NCBI GenBank assembly: GCA_964605705.1
Contig: CAZSDW010000022.1
Span: 1-57,108 of the forward strand
Length of the DNA: 57,108 nucleotides
From: CAZSDW01 sp964605705
GTDB lineage: Bacteria > Fidelibacterota > UBA2242
Reading direction: 5' to 3'
A program made the translations under genes and the position numbers. Positions 17,142-27,021 of the stretch are shown here, piece by piece. The number at the start of each line of letters is the position of its first letter. Position 1 is the stretch's first letter. A model generated the notes under the pieces. That model ran no database searches. It was given only the letters and a program-made list of their open reading frames with translations, and was not told where the DNA came from.

Positions 17142-18158
17142 GTGAAATACCGTGTTGCAATTCATCACTTTAACGACACAAATCTCAAGGAAAAAATTCG
17201 CGACTGTCTCGAATTCGTTGACTGGAAAAACCGTATCTATCCCGACAGTAATGTCTGGGTCAAACCCAATTTGACGTTTCCTGAATTCCGCCAGGGGGTC
17301 ACAACCTCACCGCACTTTATGGCTGCCTTGCTGGATGTTTTGAAAGAACGTACCAAGCATCTGACTGTTTTTGAATCCGACGGCGGAAACAATTCCTACA
17401 CCATGGAACGCGCTTTCGAAGGTCACAATCTCTACGAAATTTGCGAAAGCCGGGATGTGCGTCTCGTCAATCTGACACGGGAAGAGACTGAAGTTGTAAA
17501 AGTCCCCGGAGCCTGGCGCTCATACCGTCTGCCATTGAACAAAGAAATGCTCGAAAACACGGATATGATGATCAGCGTTCCGGTTCCCAAAATGCACTTT
17601 GTCACCCGCTACACCGGCGCGATTAAAAATCACTGGGGAACGGTTCCCGACTCCATGCGCCTGCGGAACCACTTCTTTTTCAAATATGCCATCAATGAAA
17701 TTATCCGGCGCCTGAAATCTCAGATTACCATCGTCGATGGGGAATATTTCCTCGATAACAATGGTCCGGTTACCGGTGAGCCTGTAAAAATGGATATCGT
17801 CATGGCAGCTGACAATCCGCTGACTGCCGATACGGTTTTAATGGATATCATGGGAGTTATTCCGGAAAAGATCGGTTATATCCGGGAATCCTGGAAACAG
17901 AATATGGGTCCCCAATCTTTGGCTGATGTCGAATTAAACGCCGACCTGGCAGATTTTAAAACCCACGAATTCACCTATCAGCGCGATCCGGTCGATTATC
18001 TGGCATGGCTGGGTTTTCACAGTTACCTGGTTACCTGGATTGTCTATCTGTCACCACTGAACAAATTCGCCCACTGGTGGATACGTTTACTGCGGGGCGG
18101 TTCCCGGCAGGTAGAAGATTATTATGATAGTTTTATCAAGGATGATGAGCCGGGTTGA
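17142..18158 (+). CDS. DUF362 family protein
   Basis: 338 residues from a GTG at 17142 with a strong AGGAGG site six bases upstream. Matching features include VWVKPNLTFPEF near 35-46, the TTSPHFMAALLD helix, FESDGG near 85, MISVPVPKMHFVTRYTGAIKNHWG near 145-168 and the ADNPLTADTVLMDIMG block near 220. No CxxC clusters, so it lacks the ferredoxin extension of some relatives. The function of DUF362 is not established. No signal peptide. It is divergent from the sigma operon and ends 27 bases before the convergent AddA-like gene. Confidence 0.88.
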   Translation: MKYRVAIHHFNDTNLKEKIRDCLEFVDWKNRIYPDSNVWVKPNLTFPEFRQGVTTSPHFMAALLDVLKERTKHLTVFESDGGNNSYTMERAFEGHNLYEICESRDVRLVNLTREETEVVKVPGAWRSYRLPLNKEMLENTDMMISVPVPKMHFVTRYTGAIKNHWGTVPDSMRLRNHFFFKYAINEIIRRLKSQITIVDGEYFLDNNGPVTGEPVKMDIVMAADNPLTADTVLMDIMGVIPEKIGYIRESWKQNMGPQSLADVELNADLADFKTHEFTYQRDPVDYLAWLGFHSYLVTWIVYLSPLNKFAHWWIRLLRGGSRQVEDYYDSFIKDDEPG

Positions 18159-18185
18159 TTTGTGAAGCAGGAACTACCGTAATGA

Positions 18186-21100
18186 TCAGTTTCCCTGTCT
18201 TTGAATAAATTCATTCAGCAGTGTTTCGGTTTTCAGGATAGTTTCATCATCCACATCCTGTTCAATCAACAATCCATTGCGTACAAAATAGAGACACGTT
18301 TTCAAAATGTTTAATCGTGACCAACGCTTGAGCATCAAGGCATAGAGATCCAGCTGGGCATTATATTTATTCATTAAAACCGTATCAGGATAGCCCTGGA
18401 TATGATCCGTTTTAAAATCGACGATGATGTACTCATTCCCATCCGTTTTCAACAGGAGGTCAATTTTACCCTCTATCAAAGTTTCAGACAACCGGGCATA
18501 TGCGTCGATCTCCCGGTTGATCTCAACCGCACTCTGAATATATTTATGCAGGGCGTTTTGGGATTGAGTGAATTTCTTGCCCCATTCGGTGACCTGAATT
18601 CGAAGTTCCCTATATGCCGGTGCATCCATTGAAAATGGTTTGACCAGCTGATCCACATAGTTGAGAAGACTGTCGATATTCTGAAAATCCCACCAGCTGA
18701 ACGCCTGATGAATTACGGTTCCCAGTTCCAGGGGAGCTAATTTTCCCGACGAGTTTAAATTCACATTTTTCAAAGTATATTTTTCATAGCCCGGCATTTC
18801 ACCGGCTTGATGGCTGATCCAGGCAGCAAAAGCCGTCGGCGTTACCTTTTTGATTTCCTGCCTGAGTGACAGAGGTTCCAATTGTCGCTGAATTTTAAGT
18901 TTCTGTTCGGTGGATAACTTTTTCACAATCTTAGCAGAATCTGGTTGAAAATTCGAATAGATACTCCCAATCTCCCCAAAACTAACTTCATGTCTGTGGA
19001 CCGGACAATTCTCTCTTTCAAAAAATGATGCAATATTATGCCAGGTAGTCTGCGCCTGTTTCCCGGATTTATTAATAGTGGATAGAATCAGGTAGGATTC
19101 TGCCCGGGTCGCGGCAACATATAAAATGCGTTTCTCCTCAGCCAGGGATCGGACTTTTTCAAGCTGTGCCAGATACTGATAATAATACCCTTTCCGGTCA
19201 TTGAATGTCGTCTTCAGATTCAGAGCAAAACGGTCCGGTGAATCTGCCAGAATCCGGTTGGTCGAACCCCTGTTTGCAGCTGCCAGTTCGGGAATTACAA
19301 CTATCGGAAAAGCCAATCCTTTCGCCGCATGAATGGTCATAATAGTAACACTATCCTCGATCTCCGAACTCAGATTGGCTTCACCCTCCCGAACCTGCAG
19401 CGCCTGATAAAGATGTATCCGGCGGATAAAATCGACGGGGCTGATCTCCTGCGCAATACTCCATTCCAATGCCAGATCAATCAGTTTCAGAACATTTGCA
19501 TAACTCTGTTTTTCTTCGGGAAATGCCGCCAGAATTGCCAGGTAATGGGTTTTATCAAGGATTAATCGAATCAATTCAGCCGTACTCAGTACCGGCACTT
19601 GTTGCCGGATTTCCAGGTACTTCCGGTAAAATGTCTGAAATTGCTCGATATATTCCGTCTTTATATTCTTTAAGTAATTATCGTCATTTTCGAGGATTTT
19701 TTGAATACCCTCCATTAAACCATTTTTCGTTGAAAATGACATCAGCGCCGTATCGCTCAGCCCTGCCATCGGCGAACGCAGTGTGCCAACCAGAGCCACT
19801 TCATCATACCAGTTCAGCAACACTCGCAAAAAATTGATTACATCCAGCACTTCATGCCGTTGATAAAATCCAATCCCGGAGCAGACATAATAACGAATTC
19901 CTGCCTGATTCAGCACCCGCTCCAGTTTTTCCTGGTGCGTGCGGGACCGTAACAGGATCGTGAAATCCCGCCATTCTGTCGGGCGCAGCTCGCCGGTTCC
20001 GGTCTTCACAATTGAACGCCCGTGCAGCTGTTTCAGTCGCTGAACGACATGCACAAATTCCGCATCGATCAAAGACAACTCTGAATCACGTTTATCATCA
20101 TCGGGATTCAGCACCAGTAAATCAACCGGAAATTCCCGGCTGACCGTACGGTCATCTGATTCAACCGGTTTTTTATACTGAACATCGAAAATCGGAACGT
20201 TCTCCCGCTGATTAAACAGAAACCTAAAAAACTGGTTAAAGAAATCATTCAGGGATTTGAGGCTTCTAAAATTTTTATCCAGGTAAAGCGGCAGCTTTGA
20301 ATTTTTATGAGTATTAAAAATCTCAACCTCAGCCCCGCGAAAGCGATAGATGGACTGCTTTTCATCACCTACGTAAAAAGTGATCAATTGTGAGTTCAGA
20401 TCAAGGATTGCCCTGAAAATCCGGTCCTGGATCGGGCTGACGTCCTGAAATTCATCTACCAGCAGGTGCTTGAATCGGTTGGCATAATTTCTGGCTGTGC
20501 TTGTTTTCGATCGAAAAAATGATTCAGTCAAAATTTCCAGACCGTTAAAATCGACCACTGCCTGATCATTTAAAATATGGCGATAATAATCCAGCCAGAC
20601 TGACGCCAGTTTTGCAAAGGCGATTGACAGATTGGCGTTCATCTGCTCCAGGTCAGGATTGAATGGAAAAACCCGATCTTTGATCTCATCCCAACCGGCT
20701 CGCAACGTTCGCATGGCATTGCGCACATCTTCCAGCTTACCGTTCCAATTGTCCTTTTTGCCCTTTTTATTCAGGCTGAATGCCGCTGCAATACTACCGT
20801 CTTGAACAGCAATCGGAATTTTCCCTTCCATGATTTCATCGATTACTGCCAGCGCTGCAGTTTTCACCTGCTGTAATGAATCTTCGGAATTTTTAGCATG
20901 GTAGGTTTGCAGGACAATAATTGCCTGTCGAGCTTCGATAGTTCCAAAAAATTCTTTAAAAAGGCTGAAAGTATTATCGTGATAGTGGCGTTTTATCTGC
21001 TCATACAATTCAACCGGTGTCTTTTTAGCAACGGATAGCAGCGGCTGAATAAAATCTGCCTGGCGTTGCCAGACACTATTCAGTGTTTCTCTGATTTGAT

Positions 21101-21566
21101 GAAGATCAAAATGTTTGATCAGGATCAGGATCGGCGAATCCGCTTTAGCCAATTCAAGATGTAAAAACAGTTCCAGTGATTCCTTACGCAAAATCGACTC
21201 TTCAATTTCATCGACGATGCGAAACTGAGGATCAAGTTCCATTTCAGCACTGTTTTCCTGCAGCACCTGGGCACAGAAGCTGTGAATCGTAGAAATGGGA
21301 GCAGTGCTTAATTTGTCCAGTGTTTCGTTGATATTCAACGCTGAGGTCTGAGTTGCCGATCGCAGCGTCCGGCGAATGCGTTCCCGCATTTCACCAGCCG
21401 CTTTCTCGGTAAAAGTAATCGCTACAATTTGATCGACAGTGGTTTGGGTCTGCTTCAAAATATTGACATAGCGATCCACCAGCACCCGGGTTTTACCCGT
21501 TCCCGCCGATGCCGATACCAGAAATGACCGGTTTATCTCTTCTTTAGATTTTTGATAGTCGTCCAA
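18186..21566 (-). CDS. addA: AddA-like UvrD/RecB helicase-nuclease
   Basis: 1126 residues. It is a superfamily 1 helicase with a RecB-type nuclease, acting at double-strand DNA ends in recombinational repair. Motifs in order: Walker A SASAGTGKT near 17-25, Ia AITFTEKAAGEM near 48, II VDEFQD near 368, III VGDEKQSIYRFRG near 400, IV DKNFRS near 430, V TIMTIHAAKGLAFP near 740, VI LYVAATRAE near 815. C-terminal PD-(D/E)XK: LGTVIHQAFSWW, GKIDLL, VDFKTD and QLDLYALML, all catalytic positions present. The AddB-like partner is at 23168-26326, separated by an unrelated gene on the other strand. Confidence 0.92.
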   Translation of the reverse strand: MDDYQKSKEEINRSFLVSASAGTGKTRVLVDRYVNILKQTQTTVDQIVAITFTEKAAGEMRERIRRTLRSATQTSALNINETLDKLSTAPISTIHSFCAQVLQENSAEMELDPQFRIVDEIEESILRKESLELFLHLELAKADSPILILIKHFDLHQIRETLNSVWQRQADFIQPLLSVAKKTPVELYEQIKRHYHDNTFSLFKEFFGTIEARQAIIVLQTYHAKNSEDSLQQVKTAALAVIDEIMEGKIPIAVQDGSIAAAFSLNKKGKKDNWNGKLEDVRNAMRTLRAGWDEIKDRVFPFNPDLEQMNANLSIAFAKLASVWLDYYRHILNDQAVVDFNGLEILTESFFRSKTSTARNYANRFKHLLVDEFQDVSPIQDRIFRAILDLNSQLITFYVGDEKQSIYRFRGAEVEIFNTHKNSKLPLYLDKNFRSLKSLNDFFNQFFRFLFNQRENVPIFDVQYKKPVESDDRTVSREFPVDLLVLNPDDDKRDSELSLIDAEFVHVVQRLKQLHGRSIVKTGTGELRPTEWRDFTILLRSRTHQEKLERVLNQAGIRYYVCSGIGFYQRHEVLDVINFLRVLLNWYDEVALVGTLRSPMAGLSDTALMSFSTKNGLMEGIQKILENDDNYLKNIKTEYIEQFQTFYRKYLEIRQQVPVLSTAELIRLILDKTHYLAILAAFPEEKQSYANVLKLIDLALEWSIAQEISPVDFIRRIHLYQALQVREGEANLSSEIEDSVTIMTIHAAKGLAFPIVVIPELAAANRGSTNRILADSPDRFALNLKTTFNDRKGYYYQYLAQLEKVRSLAEEKRILYVAATRAESYLILSTINKSGKQAQTTWHNIASFFERENCPVHRHEVSFGEIGSIYSNFQPDSAKIVKKLSTEQKLKIQRQLEPLSLRQEIKKVTPTAFAAWISHQAGEMPGYEKYTLKNVNLNSSGKLAPLELGTVIHQAFSWWDFQNIDSLLNYVDQLVKPFSMDAPAYRELRIQVTEWGKKFTQSQNALHKYIQSAVEINREIDAYARLSETLIEGKIDLLLKTDGNEYIIVDFKTDHIQGYPDTVLMNKYNAQLDLYALMLKRWSRLNILKTCLYFVRNGLLIEQDVDDETILKTETLLNEFIQRQGN

Positions 21567-21657
21567 ATTTTAAGTTCCTGCTATAATCCGTTCTTAAACA
21601 TCTTGAAAAATGCAAAGAAAATCTCTAAAATTATTCTCAATTAACAAGGGAGTCATT

Positions 21658-23166
21658 GTGCCAGTATTCCAGCCTTTTAATAATGAATGGATCACATTCG
21701 GTATCTTCTTGATAATCATTCTCGGTTTTGTCGGTTTCAGCGAAGTATTACGCAAGTCTTTTAATATTTCCGGTGAAAACACCCGGCAGTTTGTCCATAT
21801 TGGTGTCGGATTACTCGTGATATTCAGTCCCTTTCTGTTCGTATCACCTCTGCCACCCGCAGTCCTTGCCGGTATTTTTATCATTCTCAATGCCCTTGCC
21901 ATTAACGCCGGACAGATGAAAGGCATGCACACGACGGAGCGATTTTCTCTGGGGACTGTCTTTTTTCCGGTCTCGTTTCTGGTGCTCATTTTATTTTATT
22001 GGGTTTCCAATCCCGCCATTCTGATTATTGGAATGTTAATCATGACACTGTCGGACCCACTCGCTTCGATTGTCGGAACTAAGGCAAAATATTCCCGAAC
22101 ATTTTCATTCTGGAAAGATGCAAAATCGGTTTCCGGTTCTGCCGCGGTTTTCATCAGCGCTTTTCTGATTATCATCATCACCTTACCGATCCTGCTGAAG
22201 CTGGGAGACAATCCTGGAATCTCCCTGACTCGCTTGTTCCTGATCGGTTTCTCAGTTGCCATTATTGCGGCATTGAGCGAATCGATCTCGTTTGCCGGCT
22301 CTGATAATCTTAGCCTGCCACTTCTGTCGGGACTGTTTCTGGATATCATGCTGAAGTCCAATCTTACTGAACAACTCACGGTCGTTGGCTGGATTTCGTT
22401 CTCCTTCTTATTAGCCTTTGCAGCGTATCGCCTGAAAGCCCTGACCCTTGGCGGAACTGCCGGTGCGATGCTGCTCGGGTCAATTGTCTTCTCCATTGGT
22501 GGCATTTTCTGGGTTATTCCCATGGCAACCTTTTTTGTGCTTTCATCAATTATGTCAAAAATTGGCAAACTCAAGCGAACAATCCTGAAGGGTATGGTAG
22601 AAAAGGGCAGCCAGCGTGATATCCTGCAGGTTTATGCCAATGGCGGTGTTTCATTGATCATGGCAGTTTTATACCACTTTACAGAATTCGACCTTTTTTA
22701 CCTGATGTTCCTCGGATCACTAGCGGCTGCGACCGCTGATACCTGGGGCACTGAAATTGGTATCTTCGCTCGTAATGAGCCCCGGCATATTTTAACTTTC
22801 AACCGAGTTCCCGCGGGCACATCCGGTGGCATTACCGTTTTGGGGACTTCAGGATTCTTCATGGGTGCCGGTATTCTGACCTTGAGTGGAATATTCCCGA
22901 TCTCCGGATCGATCCTGCGGTTGTTCGTTATTATTGCTGTCAGTGGCATTATTGGCGCATTAATCGATTCAATTGTCGGTGCCACGGTCCAAGCCCAGTA
23001 TCGATGTCCACACTGTCAAAAAACAACGGAAAAATTAATCCACTGCGGTTCTTATAAAACGACCCTGGTATCCGGTATTCGCTGGATCGATAACGATGTG
23101 GTAAATTTTATCTGCACCAGTTCCGGTGCCCTGCTGGTCTGGCTGTTTTACGCTCTGTTTATTTAG
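21658..23166 (+). CDS. Fused phytol/dolichol kinase-like and DUF92 (VTE6-like) membrane protein
   Basis: 502 residues from GTG at 21658, preceded by AGGGAG five bases upstream; the ATG at 21610 lacks such a site. About a dozen membrane segments. The first half (1-235) is a CTP-dependent polyprenol kinase: NTRQFVHIGVGLLVI, TLSDPLASIVG near 137, KSVSGSAAVF. The second half (250-502) is DUF92: LGGTAGAMLLGS, LAAATADTWGTEIG near 360, RVPAGTSGGIT near 382. In plants and cyanobacteria the separate proteins VTE5 (phytol kinase) and VTE6 (phytyl-phosphate kinase, DUF92) turn phytol into phytyl diphosphate. One chain carrying both suggests two-step phosphorylation of an isoprenoid alcohol at the membrane; the substrate is unknown. 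A CPHC pair with a later C occurs near 443. Confidence 0.87.
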   Translation: MPVFQPFNNEWITFGIFLIIILGFVGFSEVLRKSFNISGENTRQFVHIGVGLLVIFSPFLFVSPLPPAVLAGIFIILNALAINAGQMKGMHTTERFSLGTVFFPVSFLVLILFYWVSNPAILIIGMLIMTLSDPLASIVGTKAKYSRTFSFWKDAKSVSGSAAVFISAFLIIIITLPILLKLGDNPGISLTRLFLIGFSVAIIAALSESISFAGSDNLSLPLLSGLFLDIMLKSNLTEQLTVVGWISFSFLLAFAAYRLKALTLGGTAGAMLLGSIVFSIGGIFWVIPMATFFVLSSIMSKIGKLKRTILKGMVEKGSQRDILQVYANGGVSLIMAVLYHFTEFDLFYLMFLGSLAAATADTWGTEIGIFARNEPRHILTFNRVPAGTSGGITVLGTSGFFMGAGILTLSGIFPISGSILRLFVIIAVSGIIGALIDSIVGATVQAQYRCPHCQKTTEKLIHCGSYKTTLVSGIRWIDNDVVNFICTSSGALLVWLFYALFI

Positions 23167-23167
23167 A

Positions 23168-26100
23168 TCAATCATCGGTCGCCATTTCAACTGTCCTGGT
23201 ATCAATCCGGCACATTTCATAAAATTCGCACTTTCCTAACTGGCAGCGCTTCGTCATGTCATAAGGCGTCAGGGAAAAGTCCCCGGTAAAAATTCGTTGC
23301 AGTAACTCCCGGATTTTATCTGCGGTTTTCCGCAGCAATTCATTTAATTCGGATTGCGTGATTTTCCTGACTCCCTTGTATGGAGGCTCGTCAAAAATTC
23401 CTTTTAAAACTTCACCATCATTAAATACATAGGAATAAGCGCCACTGAATTGTGCATTGGCAATCAGACTGCGGTACGCCAGCATATAAAACGGCAATTG
23501 AAAATGAATTCCCTCCTCGACTCCCTTCAAGGGATCCTGAACGGAGAATTTAGACCGCTTGTATTCAATAATGACGTTGGAACCGTTCTCATTCCGGTCT
23601 ATCCGATCGATCTTTGCCTGAAAAGGAATATTAACAGACGCTCCTTCAAATTCCATCGGATAGCCGAAAGTTATCCGTTTCTCAAGTTCATCAGGATAAA
23701 AACCACTCCCGGCAGCATCTCTTTCACGCTGGATAAACAGTTCCAGACCATACTTCAAATCCACCATCTTTTTTTGCCAGACCGCTTCATCGATATATCC
23801 GAAAATAGTCCGAAAACGTTGGTTGATTGTATCAATTGTCCCACTAATGTCCATCCTCAAATCTCGATTCAGATAATCCCGCCATTGATCGGCATTATCC
23901 CGATCGGCAGCTCCCAGCATTTTCTCAAAAAGGGCGTGGATTAACAGACCATCGGACAAAGCAGTCAGCTCGGCAGAAGGCTCTTCCGCCGTATCAATTT
24001 TCCAGACGTACTGGCACAAATAGAGAAACGGGCACCAGGCATAGTTCTGCAAGCGGGTAATCGAAAGTGGTTTCTTAAAAAAGGATTGTAGTGGTTGATT
24101 GGATTTGATAAACCCGCTCCATTCATCCAACACATGCTTTCGACGGCGATTTTCAACGTCTATCCGTTTCTCAATGAATCGAAGCGATGACAAATCCAGT
24201 TGGTCATTTATAAAATTCAGGTCTTCGGGATTCCAATGATAATGAGTTCTGTTCACCAACACATCCTCCGCCGAAATTGCATGGTCTATATCGGGAATGA
24301 CTGAAGCTGCAGAAATCGATTCAAAGCGTATATATTTTCCCGGTTCTAAATGATTCAGTAATCCGTAAATTTCATCCAGAAAGGGTGATTCCGCAAAGCT
24401 GCGTCCGTTGCTATCAAACTGTGGATATGTGATCAGGAGACGGGATTTGACCCGGTTGATTACATTATAAAAGAGAAATTTCTCTTCACCGATATTTGTC
24501 CCGGAATCGCGGAATATTTCCACCCCGAATTGCCGGTTGATCGCATATCGTTGGCGATTGCTCAATATGGGATTTTCACGCCGTTGAACCGGGAATTCGC
24601 CATCGACCATGCCGAGTAAAACTACCGCTTCAAAGGTTTCACCCCGCACATCCATTATATTCGAAATTGTTATACCGGTATCTGCTGACCTTGATTCAGG
24701 ACTGAGTTCGACACTGCGGCAAAGATTGTTGAACGCCATGATAAAGTGGCAGAGCCGTACGGATTGCCCCGGATTCAACAGAGCCGGAAAATTACGAAAC
24801 ATTTCATGGATTTTATGGATAGCTTCAATCGTAATTGGATTGTCTGAATTCCCATTACAGTATTTTAACAGTAAGTCATTGACGATCTGGAAATATTCAA
24901 GCCAGCTTGCCGATGACGGTAAATAGATATCGGTCAGAAATTGCTGAATAACCGGTAACATCACATCGATTTCAGCCAGCTCTTTTTTCAGAATATAGAG
25001 GTCTTTGGCATCATCCAGCCCCGCTTGAATCATCATCTCGAGATATTCTTTGCGGCGCTGAAGTTGTTTCATCCAGCTATCTTTATGAAAAGACAAACCC
25101 CAGGCGCCGGACTTATATTCAAACTTTTGAATCGTCTCCGAACCGTAAAAATTCCGAATTTCGGCAAAGCGGGTCAGATCGATGATACTTTCCCGGCTGA
25201 AATTCCGCTCGTTAATCTCGAATATCTTCCGGATAATTCGTACCGGCATTGATGATAACAGGGATTGTCCGGAATCAGGGACGGGAATACCGGACACCGG
25301 AAATATCAACCGAATCAAGCTGGAATAATCATAGGAACCACGATATAAAACCGCAATCCGATCCGCGGGGATTTCAGCCAGTATCCAGCTTTTGATCGCG
25401 CGGGCAGCCGCATCCACCTCGATCCGCCGGTTGGGACAGCGTAAAAGTTTCAAATAGTGACCAGTCCAATCATTGCTCCATTCCTGCGGATCAGGAGTCG
25501 AATTTGGGGTTGTATCCGTTGGCAGATTTCTGAAAAAAGTCTCGGATAACTTATTAAAAAAGTTCGGGGGTGTTTTATCGATAGAAAATATCCGAAGGTC
25601 TCGATTTTTAAGAACCGTATCAACCGGATTCAGAAAAGCCAGCGCCGGGTGATCGTCAAACCCTGGATAGTAAAGAGTCACCTGTTTGTAACAATCGATC
25701 AGATTCTGCAATAGTCGTCTTTGAATCGGATTGAATTCATAGAATCCATCGACGATCAAATAGTTCGCCGGCGAATCAAAACGCTTTTTATCCAGCGCAT
25801 CATTGGCAAGACAAAGCAGGGTACTGGCTGAGGCTAAATGCTTATCCTCAGCAATAGACATCAGGTGCTGCAGCGCCGGAATATAGTTAGCCAACAAATC
25901 GCTATTATCCTTTTTAAACAGCTCAGTGAGTTCCGGATTTGTCAGCCCGCTTTCCTGAAGCTCGGTCAGAATTTGCCCGATCAGAGCAAGCGAGCCCGGC
26001 TTCAGTTTATTCCGAAAAATTTGGTGATTTTTAAAATAATCAAACAGAAGCAACCACTCTTCCCCTGAACCGATACTTCGAAAGGCTTGATGATAATAGT

Positions 26101-26326
26101 CAAGAATGCGATTTGCCCAGGCAAAGAAGGTCCCAAAATAGAGTTGTCCCGGTAAAGTTTTAACGACGATGGAGAATAACTCATTTTTCAAATGATTGAT
26201 ATGCCGGACAGAGGGCACCAGGAAATCTATCTTTGTACCTTCATCCACTGATGACTGTACAGAACTCACCAGGTGTTTAAAAGGACTTTCGGAAACCGGA
26301 TGGAGAAATATATTAAGCGCAACCAT
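23168..26326 (-). CDS. addB: AddB-like PD-(D/E)XK nuclease with Fe-S cysteines
   Basis: 1052 residues from ATG at 26326; a TTG at 26377 would add 17 residues. It pairs with the AddA-like helicase. The N-terminal helicase-like part lacks a GxGKT Walker A motif, so it is probably not an active motor. Conserved pieces are VIDGFYEFNP-type (LIVDGFYEFNPIQ near 205), IAVLYRG and VVLLGMVDGEFP. The C-terminal nuclease shows LLIHALFEK, AKIDRID, IIEYKRSK and FQLPFYML. Four cysteines (NYAWCPF; RCQLGKCEFYEMC) bracket it, as in Fe-S-containing AddB and Cas4 nucleases. One base separates its stop from the convergent kinase gene. Confidence 0.85.
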   Translation of the reverse strand: MVALNIFLHPVSESPFKHLVSSVQSSVDEGTKIDFLVPSVRHINHLKNELFSIVVKTLPGQLYFGTFFAWANRILDYYHQAFRSIGSGEEWLLLFDYFKNHQIFRNKLKPGSLALIGQILTELQESGLTNPELTELFKKDNSDLLANYIPALQHLMSIAEDKHLASASTLLCLANDALDKKRFDSPANYLIVDGFYEFNPIQRRLLQNLIDCYKQVTLYYPGFDDHPALAFLNPVDTVLKNRDLRIFSIDKTPPNFFNKLSETFFRNLPTDTTPNSTPDPQEWSNDWTGHYLKLLRCPNRRIEVDAAARAIKSWILAEIPADRIAVLYRGSYDYSSLIRLIFPVSGIPVPDSGQSLLSSMPVRIIRKIFEINERNFSRESIIDLTRFAEIRNFYGSETIQKFEYKSGAWGLSFHKDSWMKQLQRRKEYLEMMIQAGLDDAKDLYILKKELAEIDVMLPVIQQFLTDIYLPSSASWLEYFQIVNDLLLKYCNGNSDNPITIEAIHKIHEMFRNFPALLNPGQSVRLCHFIMAFNNLCRSVELSPESRSADTGITISNIMDVRGETFEAVVLLGMVDGEFPVQRRENPILSNRQRYAINRQFGVEIFRDSGTNIGEEKFLFYNVINRVKSRLLITYPQFDSNGRSFAESPFLDEIYGLLNHLEPGKYIRFESISAASVIPDIDHAISAEDVLVNRTHYHWNPEDLNFINDQLDLSSLRFIEKRIDVENRRRKHVLDEWSGFIKSNQPLQSFFKKPLSITRLQNYAWCPFLYLCQYVWKIDTAEEPSAELTALSDGLLIHALFEKMLGAADRDNADQWRDYLNRDLRMDISGTIDTINQRFRTIFGYIDEAVWQKKMVDLKYGLELFIQRERDAAGSGFYPDELEKRITFGYPMEFEGASVNIPFQAKIDRIDRNENGSNVIIEYKRSKFSVQDPLKGVEEGIHFQLPFYMLAYRSLIANAQFSGAYSYVFNDGEVLKGIFDEPPYKGVRKITQSELNELLRKTADKIRELLQRIFTGDFSLTPYDMTKRCQLGKCEFYEMCRIDTRTVEMATDD

Positions 26327-26666
26327 AATGCTTAAATCTAATTGAAATCCGATTGAGTGCCAAGATTTAAGGTGCAAATCCTTAAATGTTTTTGCCGAAG
26401 CTGCGGATTTCTATTTAAAATAGAGAAAAATATTTTTATAAAAAGGTTTTGCTATGTTCATATTTTTATTTTATTATTTAGCGTTGTTTGAATTGGAGGG
26501 ATATCAAAGCGGTATTTTATCCAAAGAGGAGTCGTTTAATCACAAAGCTACGTCACTTCTCACGTGATTTGAATGTTCAATTTTACAGGTTAAGTTGCTT
26601 CCCGCACCTCACCATCACAAATTAAACATTAATAATACACAGTGAGATGATCGCGAGGAGACATTA
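26327..26666. other. 340-bp noncoding region upstream of the RRM gene
   Basis: AT-rich interval between the divergent AddB-like gene and the RRM gene. It must contain both promoters and probably a long leader for the RRM transcript. I found no consensus promoter, riboswitch fold or repeat. Only the GAGGAG ribosome-binding site just before 26667 is clear. Confidence 0.5.
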
Positions 26667-26945
26667 ATGGAAGGCAGCAAACTTTATGTCGGGAATTTGA
26701 AATATTCCGTCACAAATGAACATCTTGAAGAATTGTTCAAGGACCATGGCGAGGTTAAAAACGTCAATATAATTCCCAACAAAGGCTTCGGATTTGTCGA
26801 AATGGGTAGTCCCGAAGAAGCAGAAAAAGTCAAAGAAGAATTCGACGGAAAAGAATTTGAGGGACGCGTTCTTAGAATTGATGAAGCACGCCCGCCGAAA
26901 CCCAGATTTTCCAGGGATTCCAGGGATTCCGGAAGAGGCTACTAA
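26667..26945 (+). CDS. Small RRM-type RNA-binding protein
   Basis: 92 residues, one RNA-recognition motif. RNP2 is KLYVGNLKY (5-13) and RNP1 is KGFGFVEM (38-45), with the aromatic residues that stack on RNA. The tail (PRFSRDSRDSGRGY) is short and rich in Arg, Ser and Gly. Such proteins bind single-stranded RNA and are often cold- or stress-responsive in bacteria; the role here is inferred. A weak hairpin (AACTC...GAGTT) lies near 26990-27011 downstream. Confidence 0.94.
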   Translation: MEGSKLYVGNLKYSVTNEHLEELFKDHGEVKNVNIIPNKGFGFVEMGSPEEAEKVKEEFDGKEFEGRVLRIDEARPPKPRFSRDSRDSGRGY

Positions 26946-27021
26946 AAATATTACGGTTGATTTACTAATATAATATTAAACCATTTTATTAACTCCCAGA
27001 CTATAGAGTTGGGAAGATGGT

